A stretch of 15,044 nucleotides of DNA from UMGS75 sp963648435 (lineage in GTDB: Bacteria; Bacillota_I; Bacilli_A; ML615J-28; CAG-313), in the NCBI GenBank assembly GCA_963648435.1, contig CAVJDT010000043.1, positions 1 through 15,044 on the forward strand, read 5' to 3'. Both the position numbers and the translations under genes were made by a program. The notes under the pieces were generated by a model. It saw only the letters and a program-made list of their open reading frames with translations, did no database searches and had not been told where the DNA came from. Every line of letters begins with the position of its first letter. Position 1 is the first letter of the stretch. Shown here in pieces: positions 6,161-13,386 of this stretch.

Positions 6161-7058
6161 CGATACCTACTTTATTTGTTTCATCAATATATTTTTTTGC
6201 AAGTTCTTTTACGGCAAGGTGATAAGAAAAACCTTTATTATAGATAATATAGTTTTGACGAAGCATACTCAAATTTTCAATTGGTAAAATGGTAAGTTTA
6301 TGTTTTTTAACTTCATCCATACAAGTGCTTTTTGCAAGTACAGATACACCAAAATCTTTCCTTATTAAATCTTTTATAGTAGCAATATTATCTACTTCAA
6401 TACAAATATTAAAGTTATCAAGTGATTCATTAATTGATTCAAGAGTTGCTGAAAACAATTTTCTTGTAGTAGAACTTGGCAAACGAAGTATTAAGTTTTC
6501 ACTTTGTAGTTCATCGATACTTATCACATCTTTTTTTGCAAGTTTATTATTGTTGTTTAAAACACAAACTAAGTAATCACTATCAAGAGGAATAAAATCA
6601 AGGTTTTCATGATTGTATTTAGCATCAACAATTGCTAAATCTAATTCATAGTTATTAACCATTTTATATAATTCTTTGGTAGTATCAGTAATAATAGTTA
6701 CTTTCACTGCAGGATTTTCTTTTAGATAGGAACCAATGATTTCTGTTATTTGGTTACTTTCAGCTGTATGGGTAATCCCAAGTTTAATATTAATGTGACG
6801 ATTAGAAGCAGTAATTTCATCTTTTAATTTATTGTACATAGCATTAATACGTTTTGCATAATTAATAATTATCTCACCAGATTGGGTTGGCACAATATCA
6901 CCTTTTTTTCTAATGAATATTTGCGTATTTAATTCCTCCTCAAGTAAATTAATTTGATGACTTACAGCTGGTTGAGTAAGATTTAGTTTTTCAGCTGCTT
7001 TAGTAAAGTTTTTTTCTTCAGCAACAGTCAGTAAAGTTTTAATTTTTAAATCAATCAT
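6138..7058 (-). CDS. LysR-family transcriptional regulator
   Basis: A 306-residue DNA-binding regulator of normal family length. Residues 1-60 are the winged helix-turn-helix (MIDLKIKTLLTVAEEKNFTK, then AAEKLNLTQPAVSHQINLLE), almost a textbook LysR signature. Residues 90-295 form the periplasmic-binding-like effector domain (INIKLGITHTAES, DLAIVDAKY, YLVCVLNNNNKLAKK). The effector cannot be predicted. I chose the ATG at 7058 because GGAGG (7068-7064) lies five bases upstream; an ATG at 7070 overlaps that site. The gene diverges from the antiporter/mgtC operon, the classic arrangement for a LysR protein controlling its neighbour and itself, and a perfect palindrome lies between them. Its terminator overlaps the end of the coding sequence. 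Confidence 0.94.
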   Translation of the reverse strand: MIDLKIKTLLTVAEEKNFTKAAEKLNLTQPAVSHQINLLEEELNTQIFIRKKGDIVPTQSGEIIINYAKRINAMYNKLKDEITASNRHINIKLGITHTAESNQITEIIGSYLKENPAVKVTIITDTTKELYKMVNNYELDLAIVDAKYNHENLDFIPLDSDYLVCVLNNNNKLAKKDVISIDELQSENLILRLPSSTTRKLFSATLESINESLDNFNICIEVDNIATIKDLIRKDFGVSVLAKSTCMDEVKKHKLTILPIENLSMLRQNYIIYNKGFSYHLAVKELAKKYIDETNKVGIEKSPESM

Positions 7059-7103
7059 GCGATCCTCCATAAAAATAATTTATAGTTACCTAAAAAAGAA
7101 TAA

Positions 7104-7121
7104 TTTTACTTTATAGTAAAA
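7104..7121. promoter_or_regulatory. 18-bp palindrome, candidate LysR operator
   Basis: ttttact-ttat-agtaaaa is a perfect inverted repeat with 7-bp arms. The left arm covers the -35 of the antiporter promoter. LysR regulators bind interrupted dyads, usually with a T-N11-A core, between divergent genes, so this is the natural candidate. The spacing of the dyad is not an exact T-N11-A centre. Confidence 0.55.
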
Positions 7122-7133
7122 AGATGATATAAT
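7105..7133 (+). promoter_or_regulatory. Promoter of the antiporter/mgtC operon
   Basis: TTTACT (7105-7110) and TATAAT (7128-7133) are 17 bases apart, with TGA before the -10 (extended). The start would be near 7140, about 36 bases before the ATG. The -35 lies inside the palindrome, so binding there should affect polymerase access. Confidence 0.7.
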
Positions 7134-7175
7134 TATAGCACAAGAATAAAAATATTTCAAGAAGGGGGGAAGAAT

Positions 7176-8654
7176 ATGAATAGTTTATTAAGAATTATGG
7201 CAAAAGTAAGTGTTTTTGAAAAGATGAATGTAGAGTCTAATGTGGCACTTATTATTATGTCGGTTGCGGTAATGTTATTTGGTGGATTCTTAATGACAAG
7301 AATTACTAAAAAATTAAAACTACCAAATGTTACAGCCTATATTTTGGCAGGAATTTTGATGGGTCCATATGTTTTAAATCTTATACCAACAAAGATAATT
7401 GATGGTATGGACTTTCTATCAGATATTGCACTTGCTTTTATTGCCTTTAGTACGGGAGAATTCTTTAAACTTGCTGTCTTAAAGAAAAATGGTGGAAAAG
7501 TTATTGTGATTACTTTGTTTGAGTCACTTATGGCTTCAGTAGTAATATTTATAGTAATGTTTTGGGTATTGAGATTAAATTTAGCATTTTCGATTGTTCT
7601 TGCTGCCCTTGCAGCCGCAACAGCTCCAGCTTCAACTGTTATGACAATTAGGCAAACAGGAGCTAAAGGCGATTTTGTAGATACATTACTACAAGTAGTA
7701 GCTCTTGACGATATTGTTGGTTTAGTAGCATATAGTATTGCTATTTCAGTTGCGGTAGGTTCAACTAGTGGTAGTTTTAGCTTTAAGGATGTAGTAATAC
7801 CAATTATCATTAACATTGGAATATTAATACTTGGTGCTTTCTTTGGTGTAATTATGAAACTTTTAATGACCCAAAAAAGAACCAAAGATAATAGATTAAT
7901 TATTGCTATTGCCTTAATATTTACTTTTTGTGGTCTTTGTGCCATCTTAGATCAATCACCATTACTTGGTTGTATGGCTATGGGAACTATTTATATTAAT
8001 ACAACAGATGATGATAAATTATTTAAACAATTAAATTATTTTTCACCACCAATACTATTACTATTTTTTGTAAGATCAGGATTAAACTTTAAACTTGATA
8101 CGTTAGTTTCATCAACAGGTAATATTGGTAGTGTTCCGTTAATTGTAGTTGGTGTTTTATATTTCATAGTTAGAATTGTTGGTAAATATGGTGGTGCATA
8201 TTTAGGATGTTTATCTGTCAAAAAAGATAAAAAAGTTAGAAATTATCTAGGATTTGCCTTAATACCTCAAGCTGGTGTAGCCATTGGACTTGCGGCACTA
8301 GGAGCAAGAACTTTAGGCGGAGAACAAGGACAAGACTTAGAAACAATTATTTTAGCATCAAGTGTGTTATATGAACTAATAGGACCAGCTTGTGCCAAAT
8401 TATCACTTTATTTATCTAAGTCATATTCAAATAATATTGAAGATATTACAACCGTTCAAGAATTAAATCAAGATGGAACTAAGAAAACGGATGTTGAAAT
8501 ATTAACAGAAAGAGTAAAAGAAATTCAAAAACAATTACCTACAAGAGAGCTTGAGTTAAATGCAGATGAAGTTGCATTCACAGAAGCTGCTGATGAATAT
8601 AATCTTGCAAACTACCGTCATGGTAATTTAATTAATCAAAGGAATAGGAGGTAA
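7176..8654 (+). CDS. Cation:proton antiporter, CPA2 (Na+/H+ exchanger) family
   Basis: A 492-residue polytopic antiporter exchanging Na+ or K+ for H+ across the membrane. About 12 or 13 hydrophobic segments fill residues 22-415. Key signs are LPNVTAYILAGILMGP (49-64), ATAPAST (148-154), and the Asp pair D178-D179 in VVALDDIVGL, the position of the ion-binding DD pair of NapA/NhaA-like electrogenic exchangers. R300 in RSGLNF and K337 in GKYGG are also typical. Residues 420-492 are a hydrophilic tail with no TrkA-N nucleotide domain, so this is not a full KefB/KefC channel. A GAAGGGGGG ribosome site precedes the ATG. The stop is four bases before the mgtC-like gene, whose ribosome site it overlaps. 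It is probably regulated by the divergent LysR protein. Confidence 0.9.
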   Translation: MNSLLRIMAKVSVFEKMNVESNVALIIMSVAVMLFGGFLMTRITKKLKLPNVTAYILAGILMGPYVLNLIPTKIIDGMDFLSDIALAFIAFSTGEFFKLAVLKKNGGKVIVITLFESLMASVVIFIVMFWVLRLNLAFSIVLAALAAATAPASTVMTIRQTGAKGDFVDTLLQVVALDDIVGLVAYSIAISVAVGSTSGSFSFKDVVIPIIINIGILILGAFFGVIMKLLMTQKRTKDNRLIIAIALIFTFCGLCAILDQSPLLGCMAMGTIYINTTDDDKLFKQLNYFSPPILLLFFVRSGLNFKLDTLVSSTGNIGSVPLIVVGVLYFIVRIVGKYGGAYLGCLSVKKDKKVRNYLGFALIPQAGVAIGLAALGARTLGGEQGQDLETIILASSVLYELIGPACAKLSLYLSKSYSNNIEDITTVQELNQDGTKKTDVEILTERVKEIQKQLPTRELELNADEVAFTEAADEYNLANYRHGNLINQRNRR

Positions 8655-8658
8655 AAAA

Positions 8659-9387
8659 ATGGGAAAAGAAGTTTTTGTAGATCCCATTGCGAAGTTTTTA
8701 GGAACTTGGTCAATGGAAAATAATATTTGGAGTATATTGCTAAAAATAGGATTATCTGTAATTCTTGCTGCAATAATAGGATGTGAACGTTCAAGTAAAA
8801 GACATGCTGCAGGACTTAGAACTTTTATTATAGTATCATTATGTTCAACTCTTGCAATGATATTAGATTTAGTTTTAATGGAAAAAAATGCAACAGGCTT
8901 TTGGTTAATATCTGCTGCAACGATAATTGGTATTGCTATAATTAGTAGTAACACTATTTTATATAGTTCTAAAAATCAAATTAAAGGTTTAACTACATCA
9001 GTTGGTTTATGGGGCTCAGCAATTATTGGCCTACTAATTGGTACAGGATATTATACAGTTGTGTTAATTTGCTTTATTGCCTTTATGTGTATTTTATCAT
9101 TATTTCCAGTTCTTGAAATTTATTTAAAGAATCGCTCAAATCATTTTGAAATTCATTTAGAGTTGAAAAATGTAACATATCTAAAAGAATTTACAACTAC
9201 AGTAAGAGAACTTGGATTAAAAATTGATGATATAGAAACCAACCCTGCTTATATTAATTCAGGCTTAAGCGTTTATACTGTTTCTGTATCAATTATAAGC
9301 AATGAACTTAAAAAATATAAAACTCATAAAGAAATTATTACAGCTCTTAAAACATTAGATTATATATATCATATAGAAGAAATGTAA
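8659..9387 (+). CDS. MgtC/SapB-family membrane protein with C-terminal ACT-like domain
   Basis: A 242-residue protein. Residues 22-150 contain about five membrane spans with MgtC signatures: GCERSSKRHAAGLRTF (41-56), close to the family's GxER...AGLRTH, and KGLTTSVGLWGSAIIGLLIG (109-128). Residues 160-242 form a soluble alpha/beta tail like the ACT-type domain of longer MgtC proteins. MgtC proteins are linked to Mg2+ limitation and membrane energetics; their biochemical role is still debated. Odd point: the family's FLGAG motif is replaced here by a Ser/Asn-rich stretch (IAIISSN, near residues 92-98), so this copy is diverged. AGGAGG (8646-8651) lies in the end of the antiporter gene and the gap is four bases, so the two are coupled. 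A terminator follows. Confidence 0.85.
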   Translation: MGKEVFVDPIAKFLGTWSMENNIWSILLKIGLSVILAAIIGCERSSKRHAAGLRTFIIVSLCSTLAMILDLVLMEKNATGFWLISAATIIGIAIISSNTILYSSKNQIKGLTTSVGLWGSAIIGLLIGTGYYTVVLICFIAFMCILSLFPVLEIYLKNRSNHFEIHLELKNVTYLKEFTTTVRELGLKIDDIETNPAYINSGLSVYTVSVSIISNELKKYKTHKEIITALKTLDYIYHIEEM

Positions 9388-9396
9388 AAAACAAGG

Positions 9397-9436
9397 TGTC
9401 TCTAAAGTATCATTGGTTCTTTAGAGACATTTTTTC
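9397..9436 (+). terminator. Intrinsic terminator of the antiporter/mgtC operon
   Basis: tgtctctaaag (9397-9407) and ctttagagaca (9419-9429) form a perfect 11-bp stem with an 11-base loop, followed by TTTTTTC. It starts nine bases after the stop codon. Confidence 0.92.
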
Positions 9437-9481
9437 TTAATAAATGCATATTTTATTATTTTTCTAACATTAGTAAATTAA

Positions 9482-9510
9482 TTGAAAAAAATTAGATGAT
9501 TTAGTATAAT
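9482..9510 (+). promoter_or_regulatory. Promoter of the S-component/trmN6/SPFH operon
   Basis: TTGAAA (9482-9487) and TATAAT (9505-9510) are separated by 17 bases. The start near 9517 gives a leader of about 16 bases containing the ribosome site GGTGA (9524-9528). Confidence 0.75.
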
Positions 9511-9532
9511 AAACAAGAAAGTTGGTGAATCA

Positions 9533-10102
9533 ATGAAACATAAAATTATAATTTGCAAGATATGTATATCGGGGTTGTGCCTTGCACTAGGTTTAGTCCT
9601 TCCCTTTATTACTGGTCAAATTCAAGAAATAGGCAATATGCTTTGCCCCATGCATATACCGGTTATTATATGTGGTTTTGTATGTGGTCCAGTATATGGT
9701 TTAATCGTTGGTCTTGCTACACCACTTCTTAGGTCGCTGATGTTTTCAATGCCGCCACTATATCCAGTAGCAGCCGCAATGGCAATTGAACTTGCTGTAT
9801 ATGGAATGGTTTCAGGTTTATTATATAATATATTAAATAAGAAAAATAATAATTTTGGTCTAAATGTAGCATATATATATATTAGTCTTATTGTCTCAAT
9901 GCTAGTAGGTAGAATTTGTTGGGGATTAACTAGATATATATTTACTTTAATTGATGATACAATGAAATTTAGTTTTCAAGCATTTATCACAGGAGCCTTT
10001 GTTAATGCTTGGCCTGGTATAATTATTCAATTAGTAATAATTCCTTTACTAATAGCAGCTTTAGCAAAAGGTAAAGTTATACCACTTGAAAGGCATAGTT
10101 AA
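9533..10102 (+). CDS. ECF-type transporter substrate-binding S component
   Basis: A 189-residue integral membrane protein with about six spans, matching S components of energy-coupling-factor importers, which capture vitamins, metals or nucleobases and dock on a shared EcfA-A'-T module. Typical traits are the short N-terminal Arg/Lys-poor helix, LCPMHIPVIICGFVCGP (38-53), GLIVGLATPLLRSL (56-69) with MPPLYP in the next loop, and AIELAVYG (84-91), where an acidic residue lies in a membrane helix. The ATPases and T subunit are not here, as expected for group II systems. The substrate cannot be assigned; the motifs are those of the broad ECF S-component family and not clearly BioY, ThiT or RibU. 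The gene has its own promoter and ends one base before the methyltransferase start. Confidence 0.85.
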   Translation: MKHKIIICKICISGLCLALGLVLPFITGQIQEIGNMLCPMHIPVIICGFVCGPVYGLIVGLATPLLRSLMFSMPPLYPVAAAMAIELAVYGMVSGLLYNILNKKNNNFGLNVAYIYISLIVSMLVGRICWGLTRYIFTLIDDTMKFSFQAFITGAFVNAWPGIIIQLVIIPLLIAALAKGKVIPLERHS

Positions 10103-10103
10103 T

Positions 10104-10763
10104 ATGAGTATTACAAAAGATTATTTACCAGCGCATCCTGAAATTACAGTATATCAAGATGATGAAATGTTTAGAATTAATACTGATACAATGGTATTAG
10201 GTAATTTTATGGAAATTCTTCATAAAGATGTGGTTTTAGATATGGGGACTAATAATGGGGCACTCTTACTTTATGCAAGTTTATTAAAACCCAAAAAATT
10301 AATTGGTTTAGAAATTAATGAAAAAGCCTTAGAACTTGCACGTAAAAATTTAGATATAAATAATGTTACTAATTATGAATTAATTCATGATGATATCATT
10401 ACATATAAAGGGGAAGAAGTAGATGTAATAGTATGTAATCCACCTTATTTTAAAACAAAAGATGATGCCAAATGTGTAAACCAATATAAAGCACTCGCCA
10501 AGCATGAGAGTGAGTTGACATTAGATAAACTAATTCCCGCAATTAGAAGAAATCTAAAAAATCAAGGCACATTATATCTACTATTTTTAACATCACGTTT
10601 AGAAGAAGTAATGATAGAATTAAGAAAAAACCGTTTTAAAGTTAAAACTTTAAAGTTTGTGTATGACAAAAATAAAGAATATTCAAATGTCGTACTCATA
10701 AAAGCTGTTAAGGGTGGAAACATTGGAATGAATGTAGAAAAACCAATAATAATTGAAAGGTAG
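10104..10763 (+). CDS. trmN6: TrmN6-like tRNA1(Val) adenine-37 N6-methyltransferase
   Basis: A 219-residue Rossmann-fold methyltransferase. Residues 8-36 carry the family's N-terminal pattern (QDDEMFRINTDTMVLGNF). Motif I is VLDMGTNNG (44-52), the acidic SAM-ribose residue follows in LIGLEIN (66-72), and DVIVCNPPYF (107-116) is the NPPY catalytic motif of N6-adenine methyltransferases. In E. coli TrmN6 methylates A37 of tRNA1(Val) using S-adenosylmethionine. This is a little shorter than the usual 240-250 residues. I use the ATG at 10104, one base after the S-component stop, with GAAAGG about 11 bases upstream. A TTG 18 bases earlier would overlap the previous gene. In many Bacillota this gene sits with rsmI; here it sits between a transporter and an SPFH gene. 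Confidence 0.88.
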   Translation: MSITKDYLPAHPEITVYQDDEMFRINTDTMVLGNFMEILHKDVVLDMGTNNGALLLYASLLKPKKLIGLEINEKALELARKNLDINNVTNYELIHDDIITYKGEEVDVIVCNPPYFKTKDDAKCVNQYKALAKHESELTLDKLIPAIRRNLKNQGTLYLLFLTSRLEEVMIELRKNRFKVKTLKFVYDKNKEYSNVVLIKAVKGGNIGMNVEKPIIIER

Positions 10764-10772
10764 GAAAAAGAA

Positions 10773-11789
10773 ATGAAAGAAGTTTTATGTATTTTATGTT
10801 TAATATTAATGGGGCTTGCGGTTGCATATACAATCTATGCATACAAAAGAAGAAACAATAAAAAGCAAGTTATAGTTGGTGCAGTTTTAGCAATTATATT
10901 TGGCATTACTTTATTAGTTTTTCCAATTGGTTTATATCAAGTAGAAACTGGTGAAGCAGTAGTTTTAAAAAGTTTTGGTGAAGCTAAAGAAAGCATACAT
11001 GCTGGTTTACACTGGAGATTTTGGCCACGTGATAATGTTGAATACTATGATCTAAAAACGCAAGAGATAAAAGAAAAATTTGAAGCATATTCACAAGATG
11101 CACAACCTATGGATGCACAACTTACAATTCAATTTAAAATTCAACCAGATAAATTATTAGAGATTAATAAAGTGTATGGTAGTTTAGAAGTATTAAAAGA
11201 AAGAATCATTAGTATAGCTTTAGAGAAAGCTAAAGTGGTATTATCACGTTCTTCAGCAATGGTTATTATTGAAACAAGATCTTCACTATCTAATAATGTA
11301 GAAGAAGAAATGCGTAAAGCTGTTCAAAATTACTATATTGATTTAACAATGGTAGTAGTAGAAGATTTATCATTTAACGAAGCATTTGAGAATGCGGTTG
11401 AACAAAAAATGATAGCTGAACAACAAAAACTTCAAGCCGAATATGATAAAGCAACTGCCATTATTAAGGCTGAACAAGAACTAGAAGTTGCGAAAAAGAA
11501 AGCTGAAGCCGAAATTGAAAAAGCTAAAGGTGATGCGCAAGCTCAAATTGAAGTAGCTAACGCTCAAGCTGAAGAAATAAAAATTAAATCAATAGAAATC
11601 GCAAGAATGCTAGGGTTTACTATTGATGAAGATGGTAACATAGATATGACAGGAAAAACAAGTGCAGAAATTAAAGTTATTAGTGATTACCTAAAATACA
11701 TTGAATACTTAAGAGTATGGGATGGTAAATTACCAACCGTAGTTGGTGGTGATTCCACAACAATTTATATCCCAGATCCATCTAAATAA
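10773..11789 (+). CDS. SPFH/prohibitin-like membrane scaffold protein
   Basis: A 338-residue band-7 protein. Two hydrophobic segments (about residues 4-22 and 32-54) anchor it. The SPFH domain runs from about 56 to 205 (VETGEAVVLKSFGEAKESIH, then GLHWRFWP, and the beta-rich AQLTIQFKIQP). Residues 206-275 are an Ala/Glu/Lys coiled coil, and the C-terminal YLRVWDGKLPTVVGGDSTT resembles the end of prohibitins and HflC-type proteins. Such proteins oligomerise into membrane cages or rafts that organise proteases and other membrane proteins. No NfeD-like partner is in view. The gene begins nine bases after trmN6, with AGG at the trmN6 stop acting as ribosome site, and is followed by a terminator. 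Partner proteins are unknown. Confidence 0.9.
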   Translation: MKEVLCILCLILMGLAVAYTIYAYKRRNNKKQVIVGAVLAIIFGITLLVFPIGLYQVETGEAVVLKSFGEAKESIHAGLHWRFWPRDNVEYYDLKTQEIKEKFEAYSQDAQPMDAQLTIQFKIQPDKLLEINKVYGSLEVLKERIISIALEKAKVVLSRSSAMVIIETRSSLSNNVEEEMRKAVQNYYIDLTMVVVEDLSFNEAFENAVEQKMIAEQQKLQAEYDKATAIIKAEQELEVAKKKAEAEIEKAKGDAQAQIEVANAQAEEIKIKSIEIARMLGFTIDEDGNIDMTGKTSAEIKVISDYLKYIEYLRVWDGKLPTVVGGDSTTIYIPDPSK

Positions 11790-11792
11790 AGA

Positions 11793-11833
11793 GACAAACA
11801 CCCTAAAGTTTAAATCTTTAGAGTGTTTTTGTC
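11793..11833 (+). terminator. Intrinsic terminator of the SPFH operon
   Basis: acaccctaaag pairs with ctttagagtgt (one C-A mismatch) around tttaaat, and the stem is flanked by gac(aaa) and (ttttt)gtc that extend it imperfectly. The T run 11826-11830 follows the core stem. It starts four bases after the stop codon. Confidence 0.8.
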
Positions 11834-11862
11834 ATAATTACAACAATTTAATGATTTAATTA

Positions 11863-11892
11863 TTAACGCTACTTTCCATTTTGTGGTATAAT
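11863..11892 (+). promoter_or_regulatory. Promoter of the DUF1846/NCS2 operon
   Basis: TTAACG (11863-11868) and TATAAT (11887-11892) are 18 bases apart, and TGG before the -10 gives an extended -10. The start near 11899 leaves about 20 bases of leader containing AAAGGAGA. Confidence 0.65.
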
Positions 11893-11918
11893 AATCAATA
11901 TTAAAGGAGATGAAAACT

Positions 11919-13379
11919 ATGAATGCATTTGATAATAATAAATATTTAAAATTACAAGCAGAAAAAATATCAGAAAGAATAACAAAATTTAATGATAAAT
12001 TATATCTTGAATTTGGTGGTAAAATATTTGATGATTATCATGCATCAAGAGTGTTGCCTGGATTTGAAATAGACTCAAAAGTGCAAATGTTGTTTGGGTT
12101 ACGCGATAAAGTCGAAATTGTTATATGCATCAATGCTAATGATATTCAAATTTCTAAAATGCGTGGTGACAATGGTATTTCATATGAAGATGAAGTTTTC
12201 AGAATGATTGAATCATTTAGAAAAATGGAACTTTATGTAGGTAGTGTTGTTGTTACAAAATATGCAAAACAACCAGGAGTGGAAATATTTAAGCGTAAGT
12301 TAAAATATTTAGGAGTACCAGTATTCTTTCATTATCCAATTGAAGGATATCCATTTAACACTGAAAAAATAGTAAGTGATGAAGGATTTGGTAAAAATGA
12401 TTATATTAAAACAACGCGTTCTTTAATAGTTGTAACAGCACCTGGACCAGGTAGTGGTAAAATGGCAACATGCTTATCACAACTATATCATGAAAATAAA
12501 AGAGGAATACATGCAGGCTATGCAAAATATGAAACGTTTCCAGTATGGAACTTACCACTAAAACATCCAGTTAATTTAGCATATGAAGCCGCAACCGTAG
12601 ATTTAAATGATGTTAATATGATTGACCCATTTCATTTAAATAAATATGGAACTTTAGCTGTCAACTATAATCGTGATGTTGAAGTATATCCTATACTTGA
12701 AGCATTATTTAAAAAAATATATGGTGAAACTCCATATTATTCACCAACTGATATGGGGGTAAATATGGCAGGTTTTTGTATTGTAGATGACACTAAAGTG
12801 ACAGAAGCATGCAAACAAGAAGTAATAAGAAGATACTATGAAACAAAATGCAAAGTCAGACTAGGTAAAGCTACAGACCAAGAAGTTGAAAAAATAAATC
12901 TAATTATGGCTCAACTTTCAACAAACATTAATGAAAGAAAAACAGTTGAAGCAGCACTTAATAAAGAAAAAGAAAAGAAAGTACCAGCTTTTGCCTTAGA
13001 ATTAAAAGATGGAACTATTATAATAGGTAAACAAAGTAAGCTTTTAACTGCCGCATCAGCTGCAATTCTTAATAGTATTAAGTATTTAGCAGGTGTAAAA
13101 GATCAGTTAAAACTTCTTTCACCTAATATTATTGAACCAATTTGCAAATTAAAAGAAAATATATATAAAGAAGACAATACAAGATTAAATGCGGAAGATG
13201 TTTTAACAGCCTTATCAATTAATGCAACCACAAATGCAATTGTAGAAGAAACTTTAAGTATGTTACCATTACTAAAAAACACTGAAGCACATTCAACGGT
13301 TATGCTTAATTATGAAGATGAAAAAGTATTAAAGAAACTTCAAATTAATGTAACAACCGAATCAATAACAAATAAGTAG
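11919..13379 (+). CDS. DUF1846 (UPF0371) family protein
   Basis: A 486-residue soluble protein matching the DUF1846/UPF0371 family over its full length of about 490-500. Characteristic segments are FDNNKYLKLQAEKISERI (near the start), the P-loop-like APGPGSGKMATCLSQLYH (174-191), HAGYAKYETFPVWNLPLKHP (198-217), VNLAYEAATVDLNDVNMIDP (218-237) and LAVNYNRDVEVYP (246-258). The glycine-rich loop resembles the GPGSGK of adenylate kinases, but Met follows the Lys instead of Ser/Thr. The family's biochemical function is not established to my knowledge. Start: AAAGGAG lies nine bases before the ATG at 11919; an ATG at 11910 touches the ribosome site. It is seven bases upstream of a nucleobase permease in the same operon, which hints at a nucleotide- or purine-linked role (inference). 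Confidence 0.9.
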   Translation: MNAFDNNKYLKLQAEKISERITKFNDKLYLEFGGKIFDDYHASRVLPGFEIDSKVQMLFGLRDKVEIVICINANDIQISKMRGDNGISYEDEVFRMIESFRKMELYVGSVVVTKYAKQPGVEIFKRKLKYLGVPVFFHYPIEGYPFNTEKIVSDEGFGKNDYIKTTRSLIVVTAPGPGSGKMATCLSQLYHENKRGIHAGYAKYETFPVWNLPLKHPVNLAYEAATVDLNDVNMIDPFHLNKYGTLAVNYNRDVEVYPILEALFKKIYGETPYYSPTDMGVNMAGFCIVDDTKVTEACKQEVIRRYYETKCKVRLGKATDQEVEKINLIMAQLSTNINERKTVEAALNKEKEKKVPAFALELKDGTIIIGKQSKLLTAASAAILNSIKYLAGVKDQLKLLSPNIIEPICKLKENIYKEDNTRLNAEDVLTALSINATTNAIVEETLSMLPLLKNTEAHSTVMLNYEDEKVLKKLQINVTTESITNK

Positions 13380-13386
13380 GTGTAGA

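Noticed and set aside
7337..7945. 202-codon open frame on the minus strand
   Set aside because: It lies wholly inside the antiporter gene, has no ribosome site, and its protein is a typical antisense shadow.
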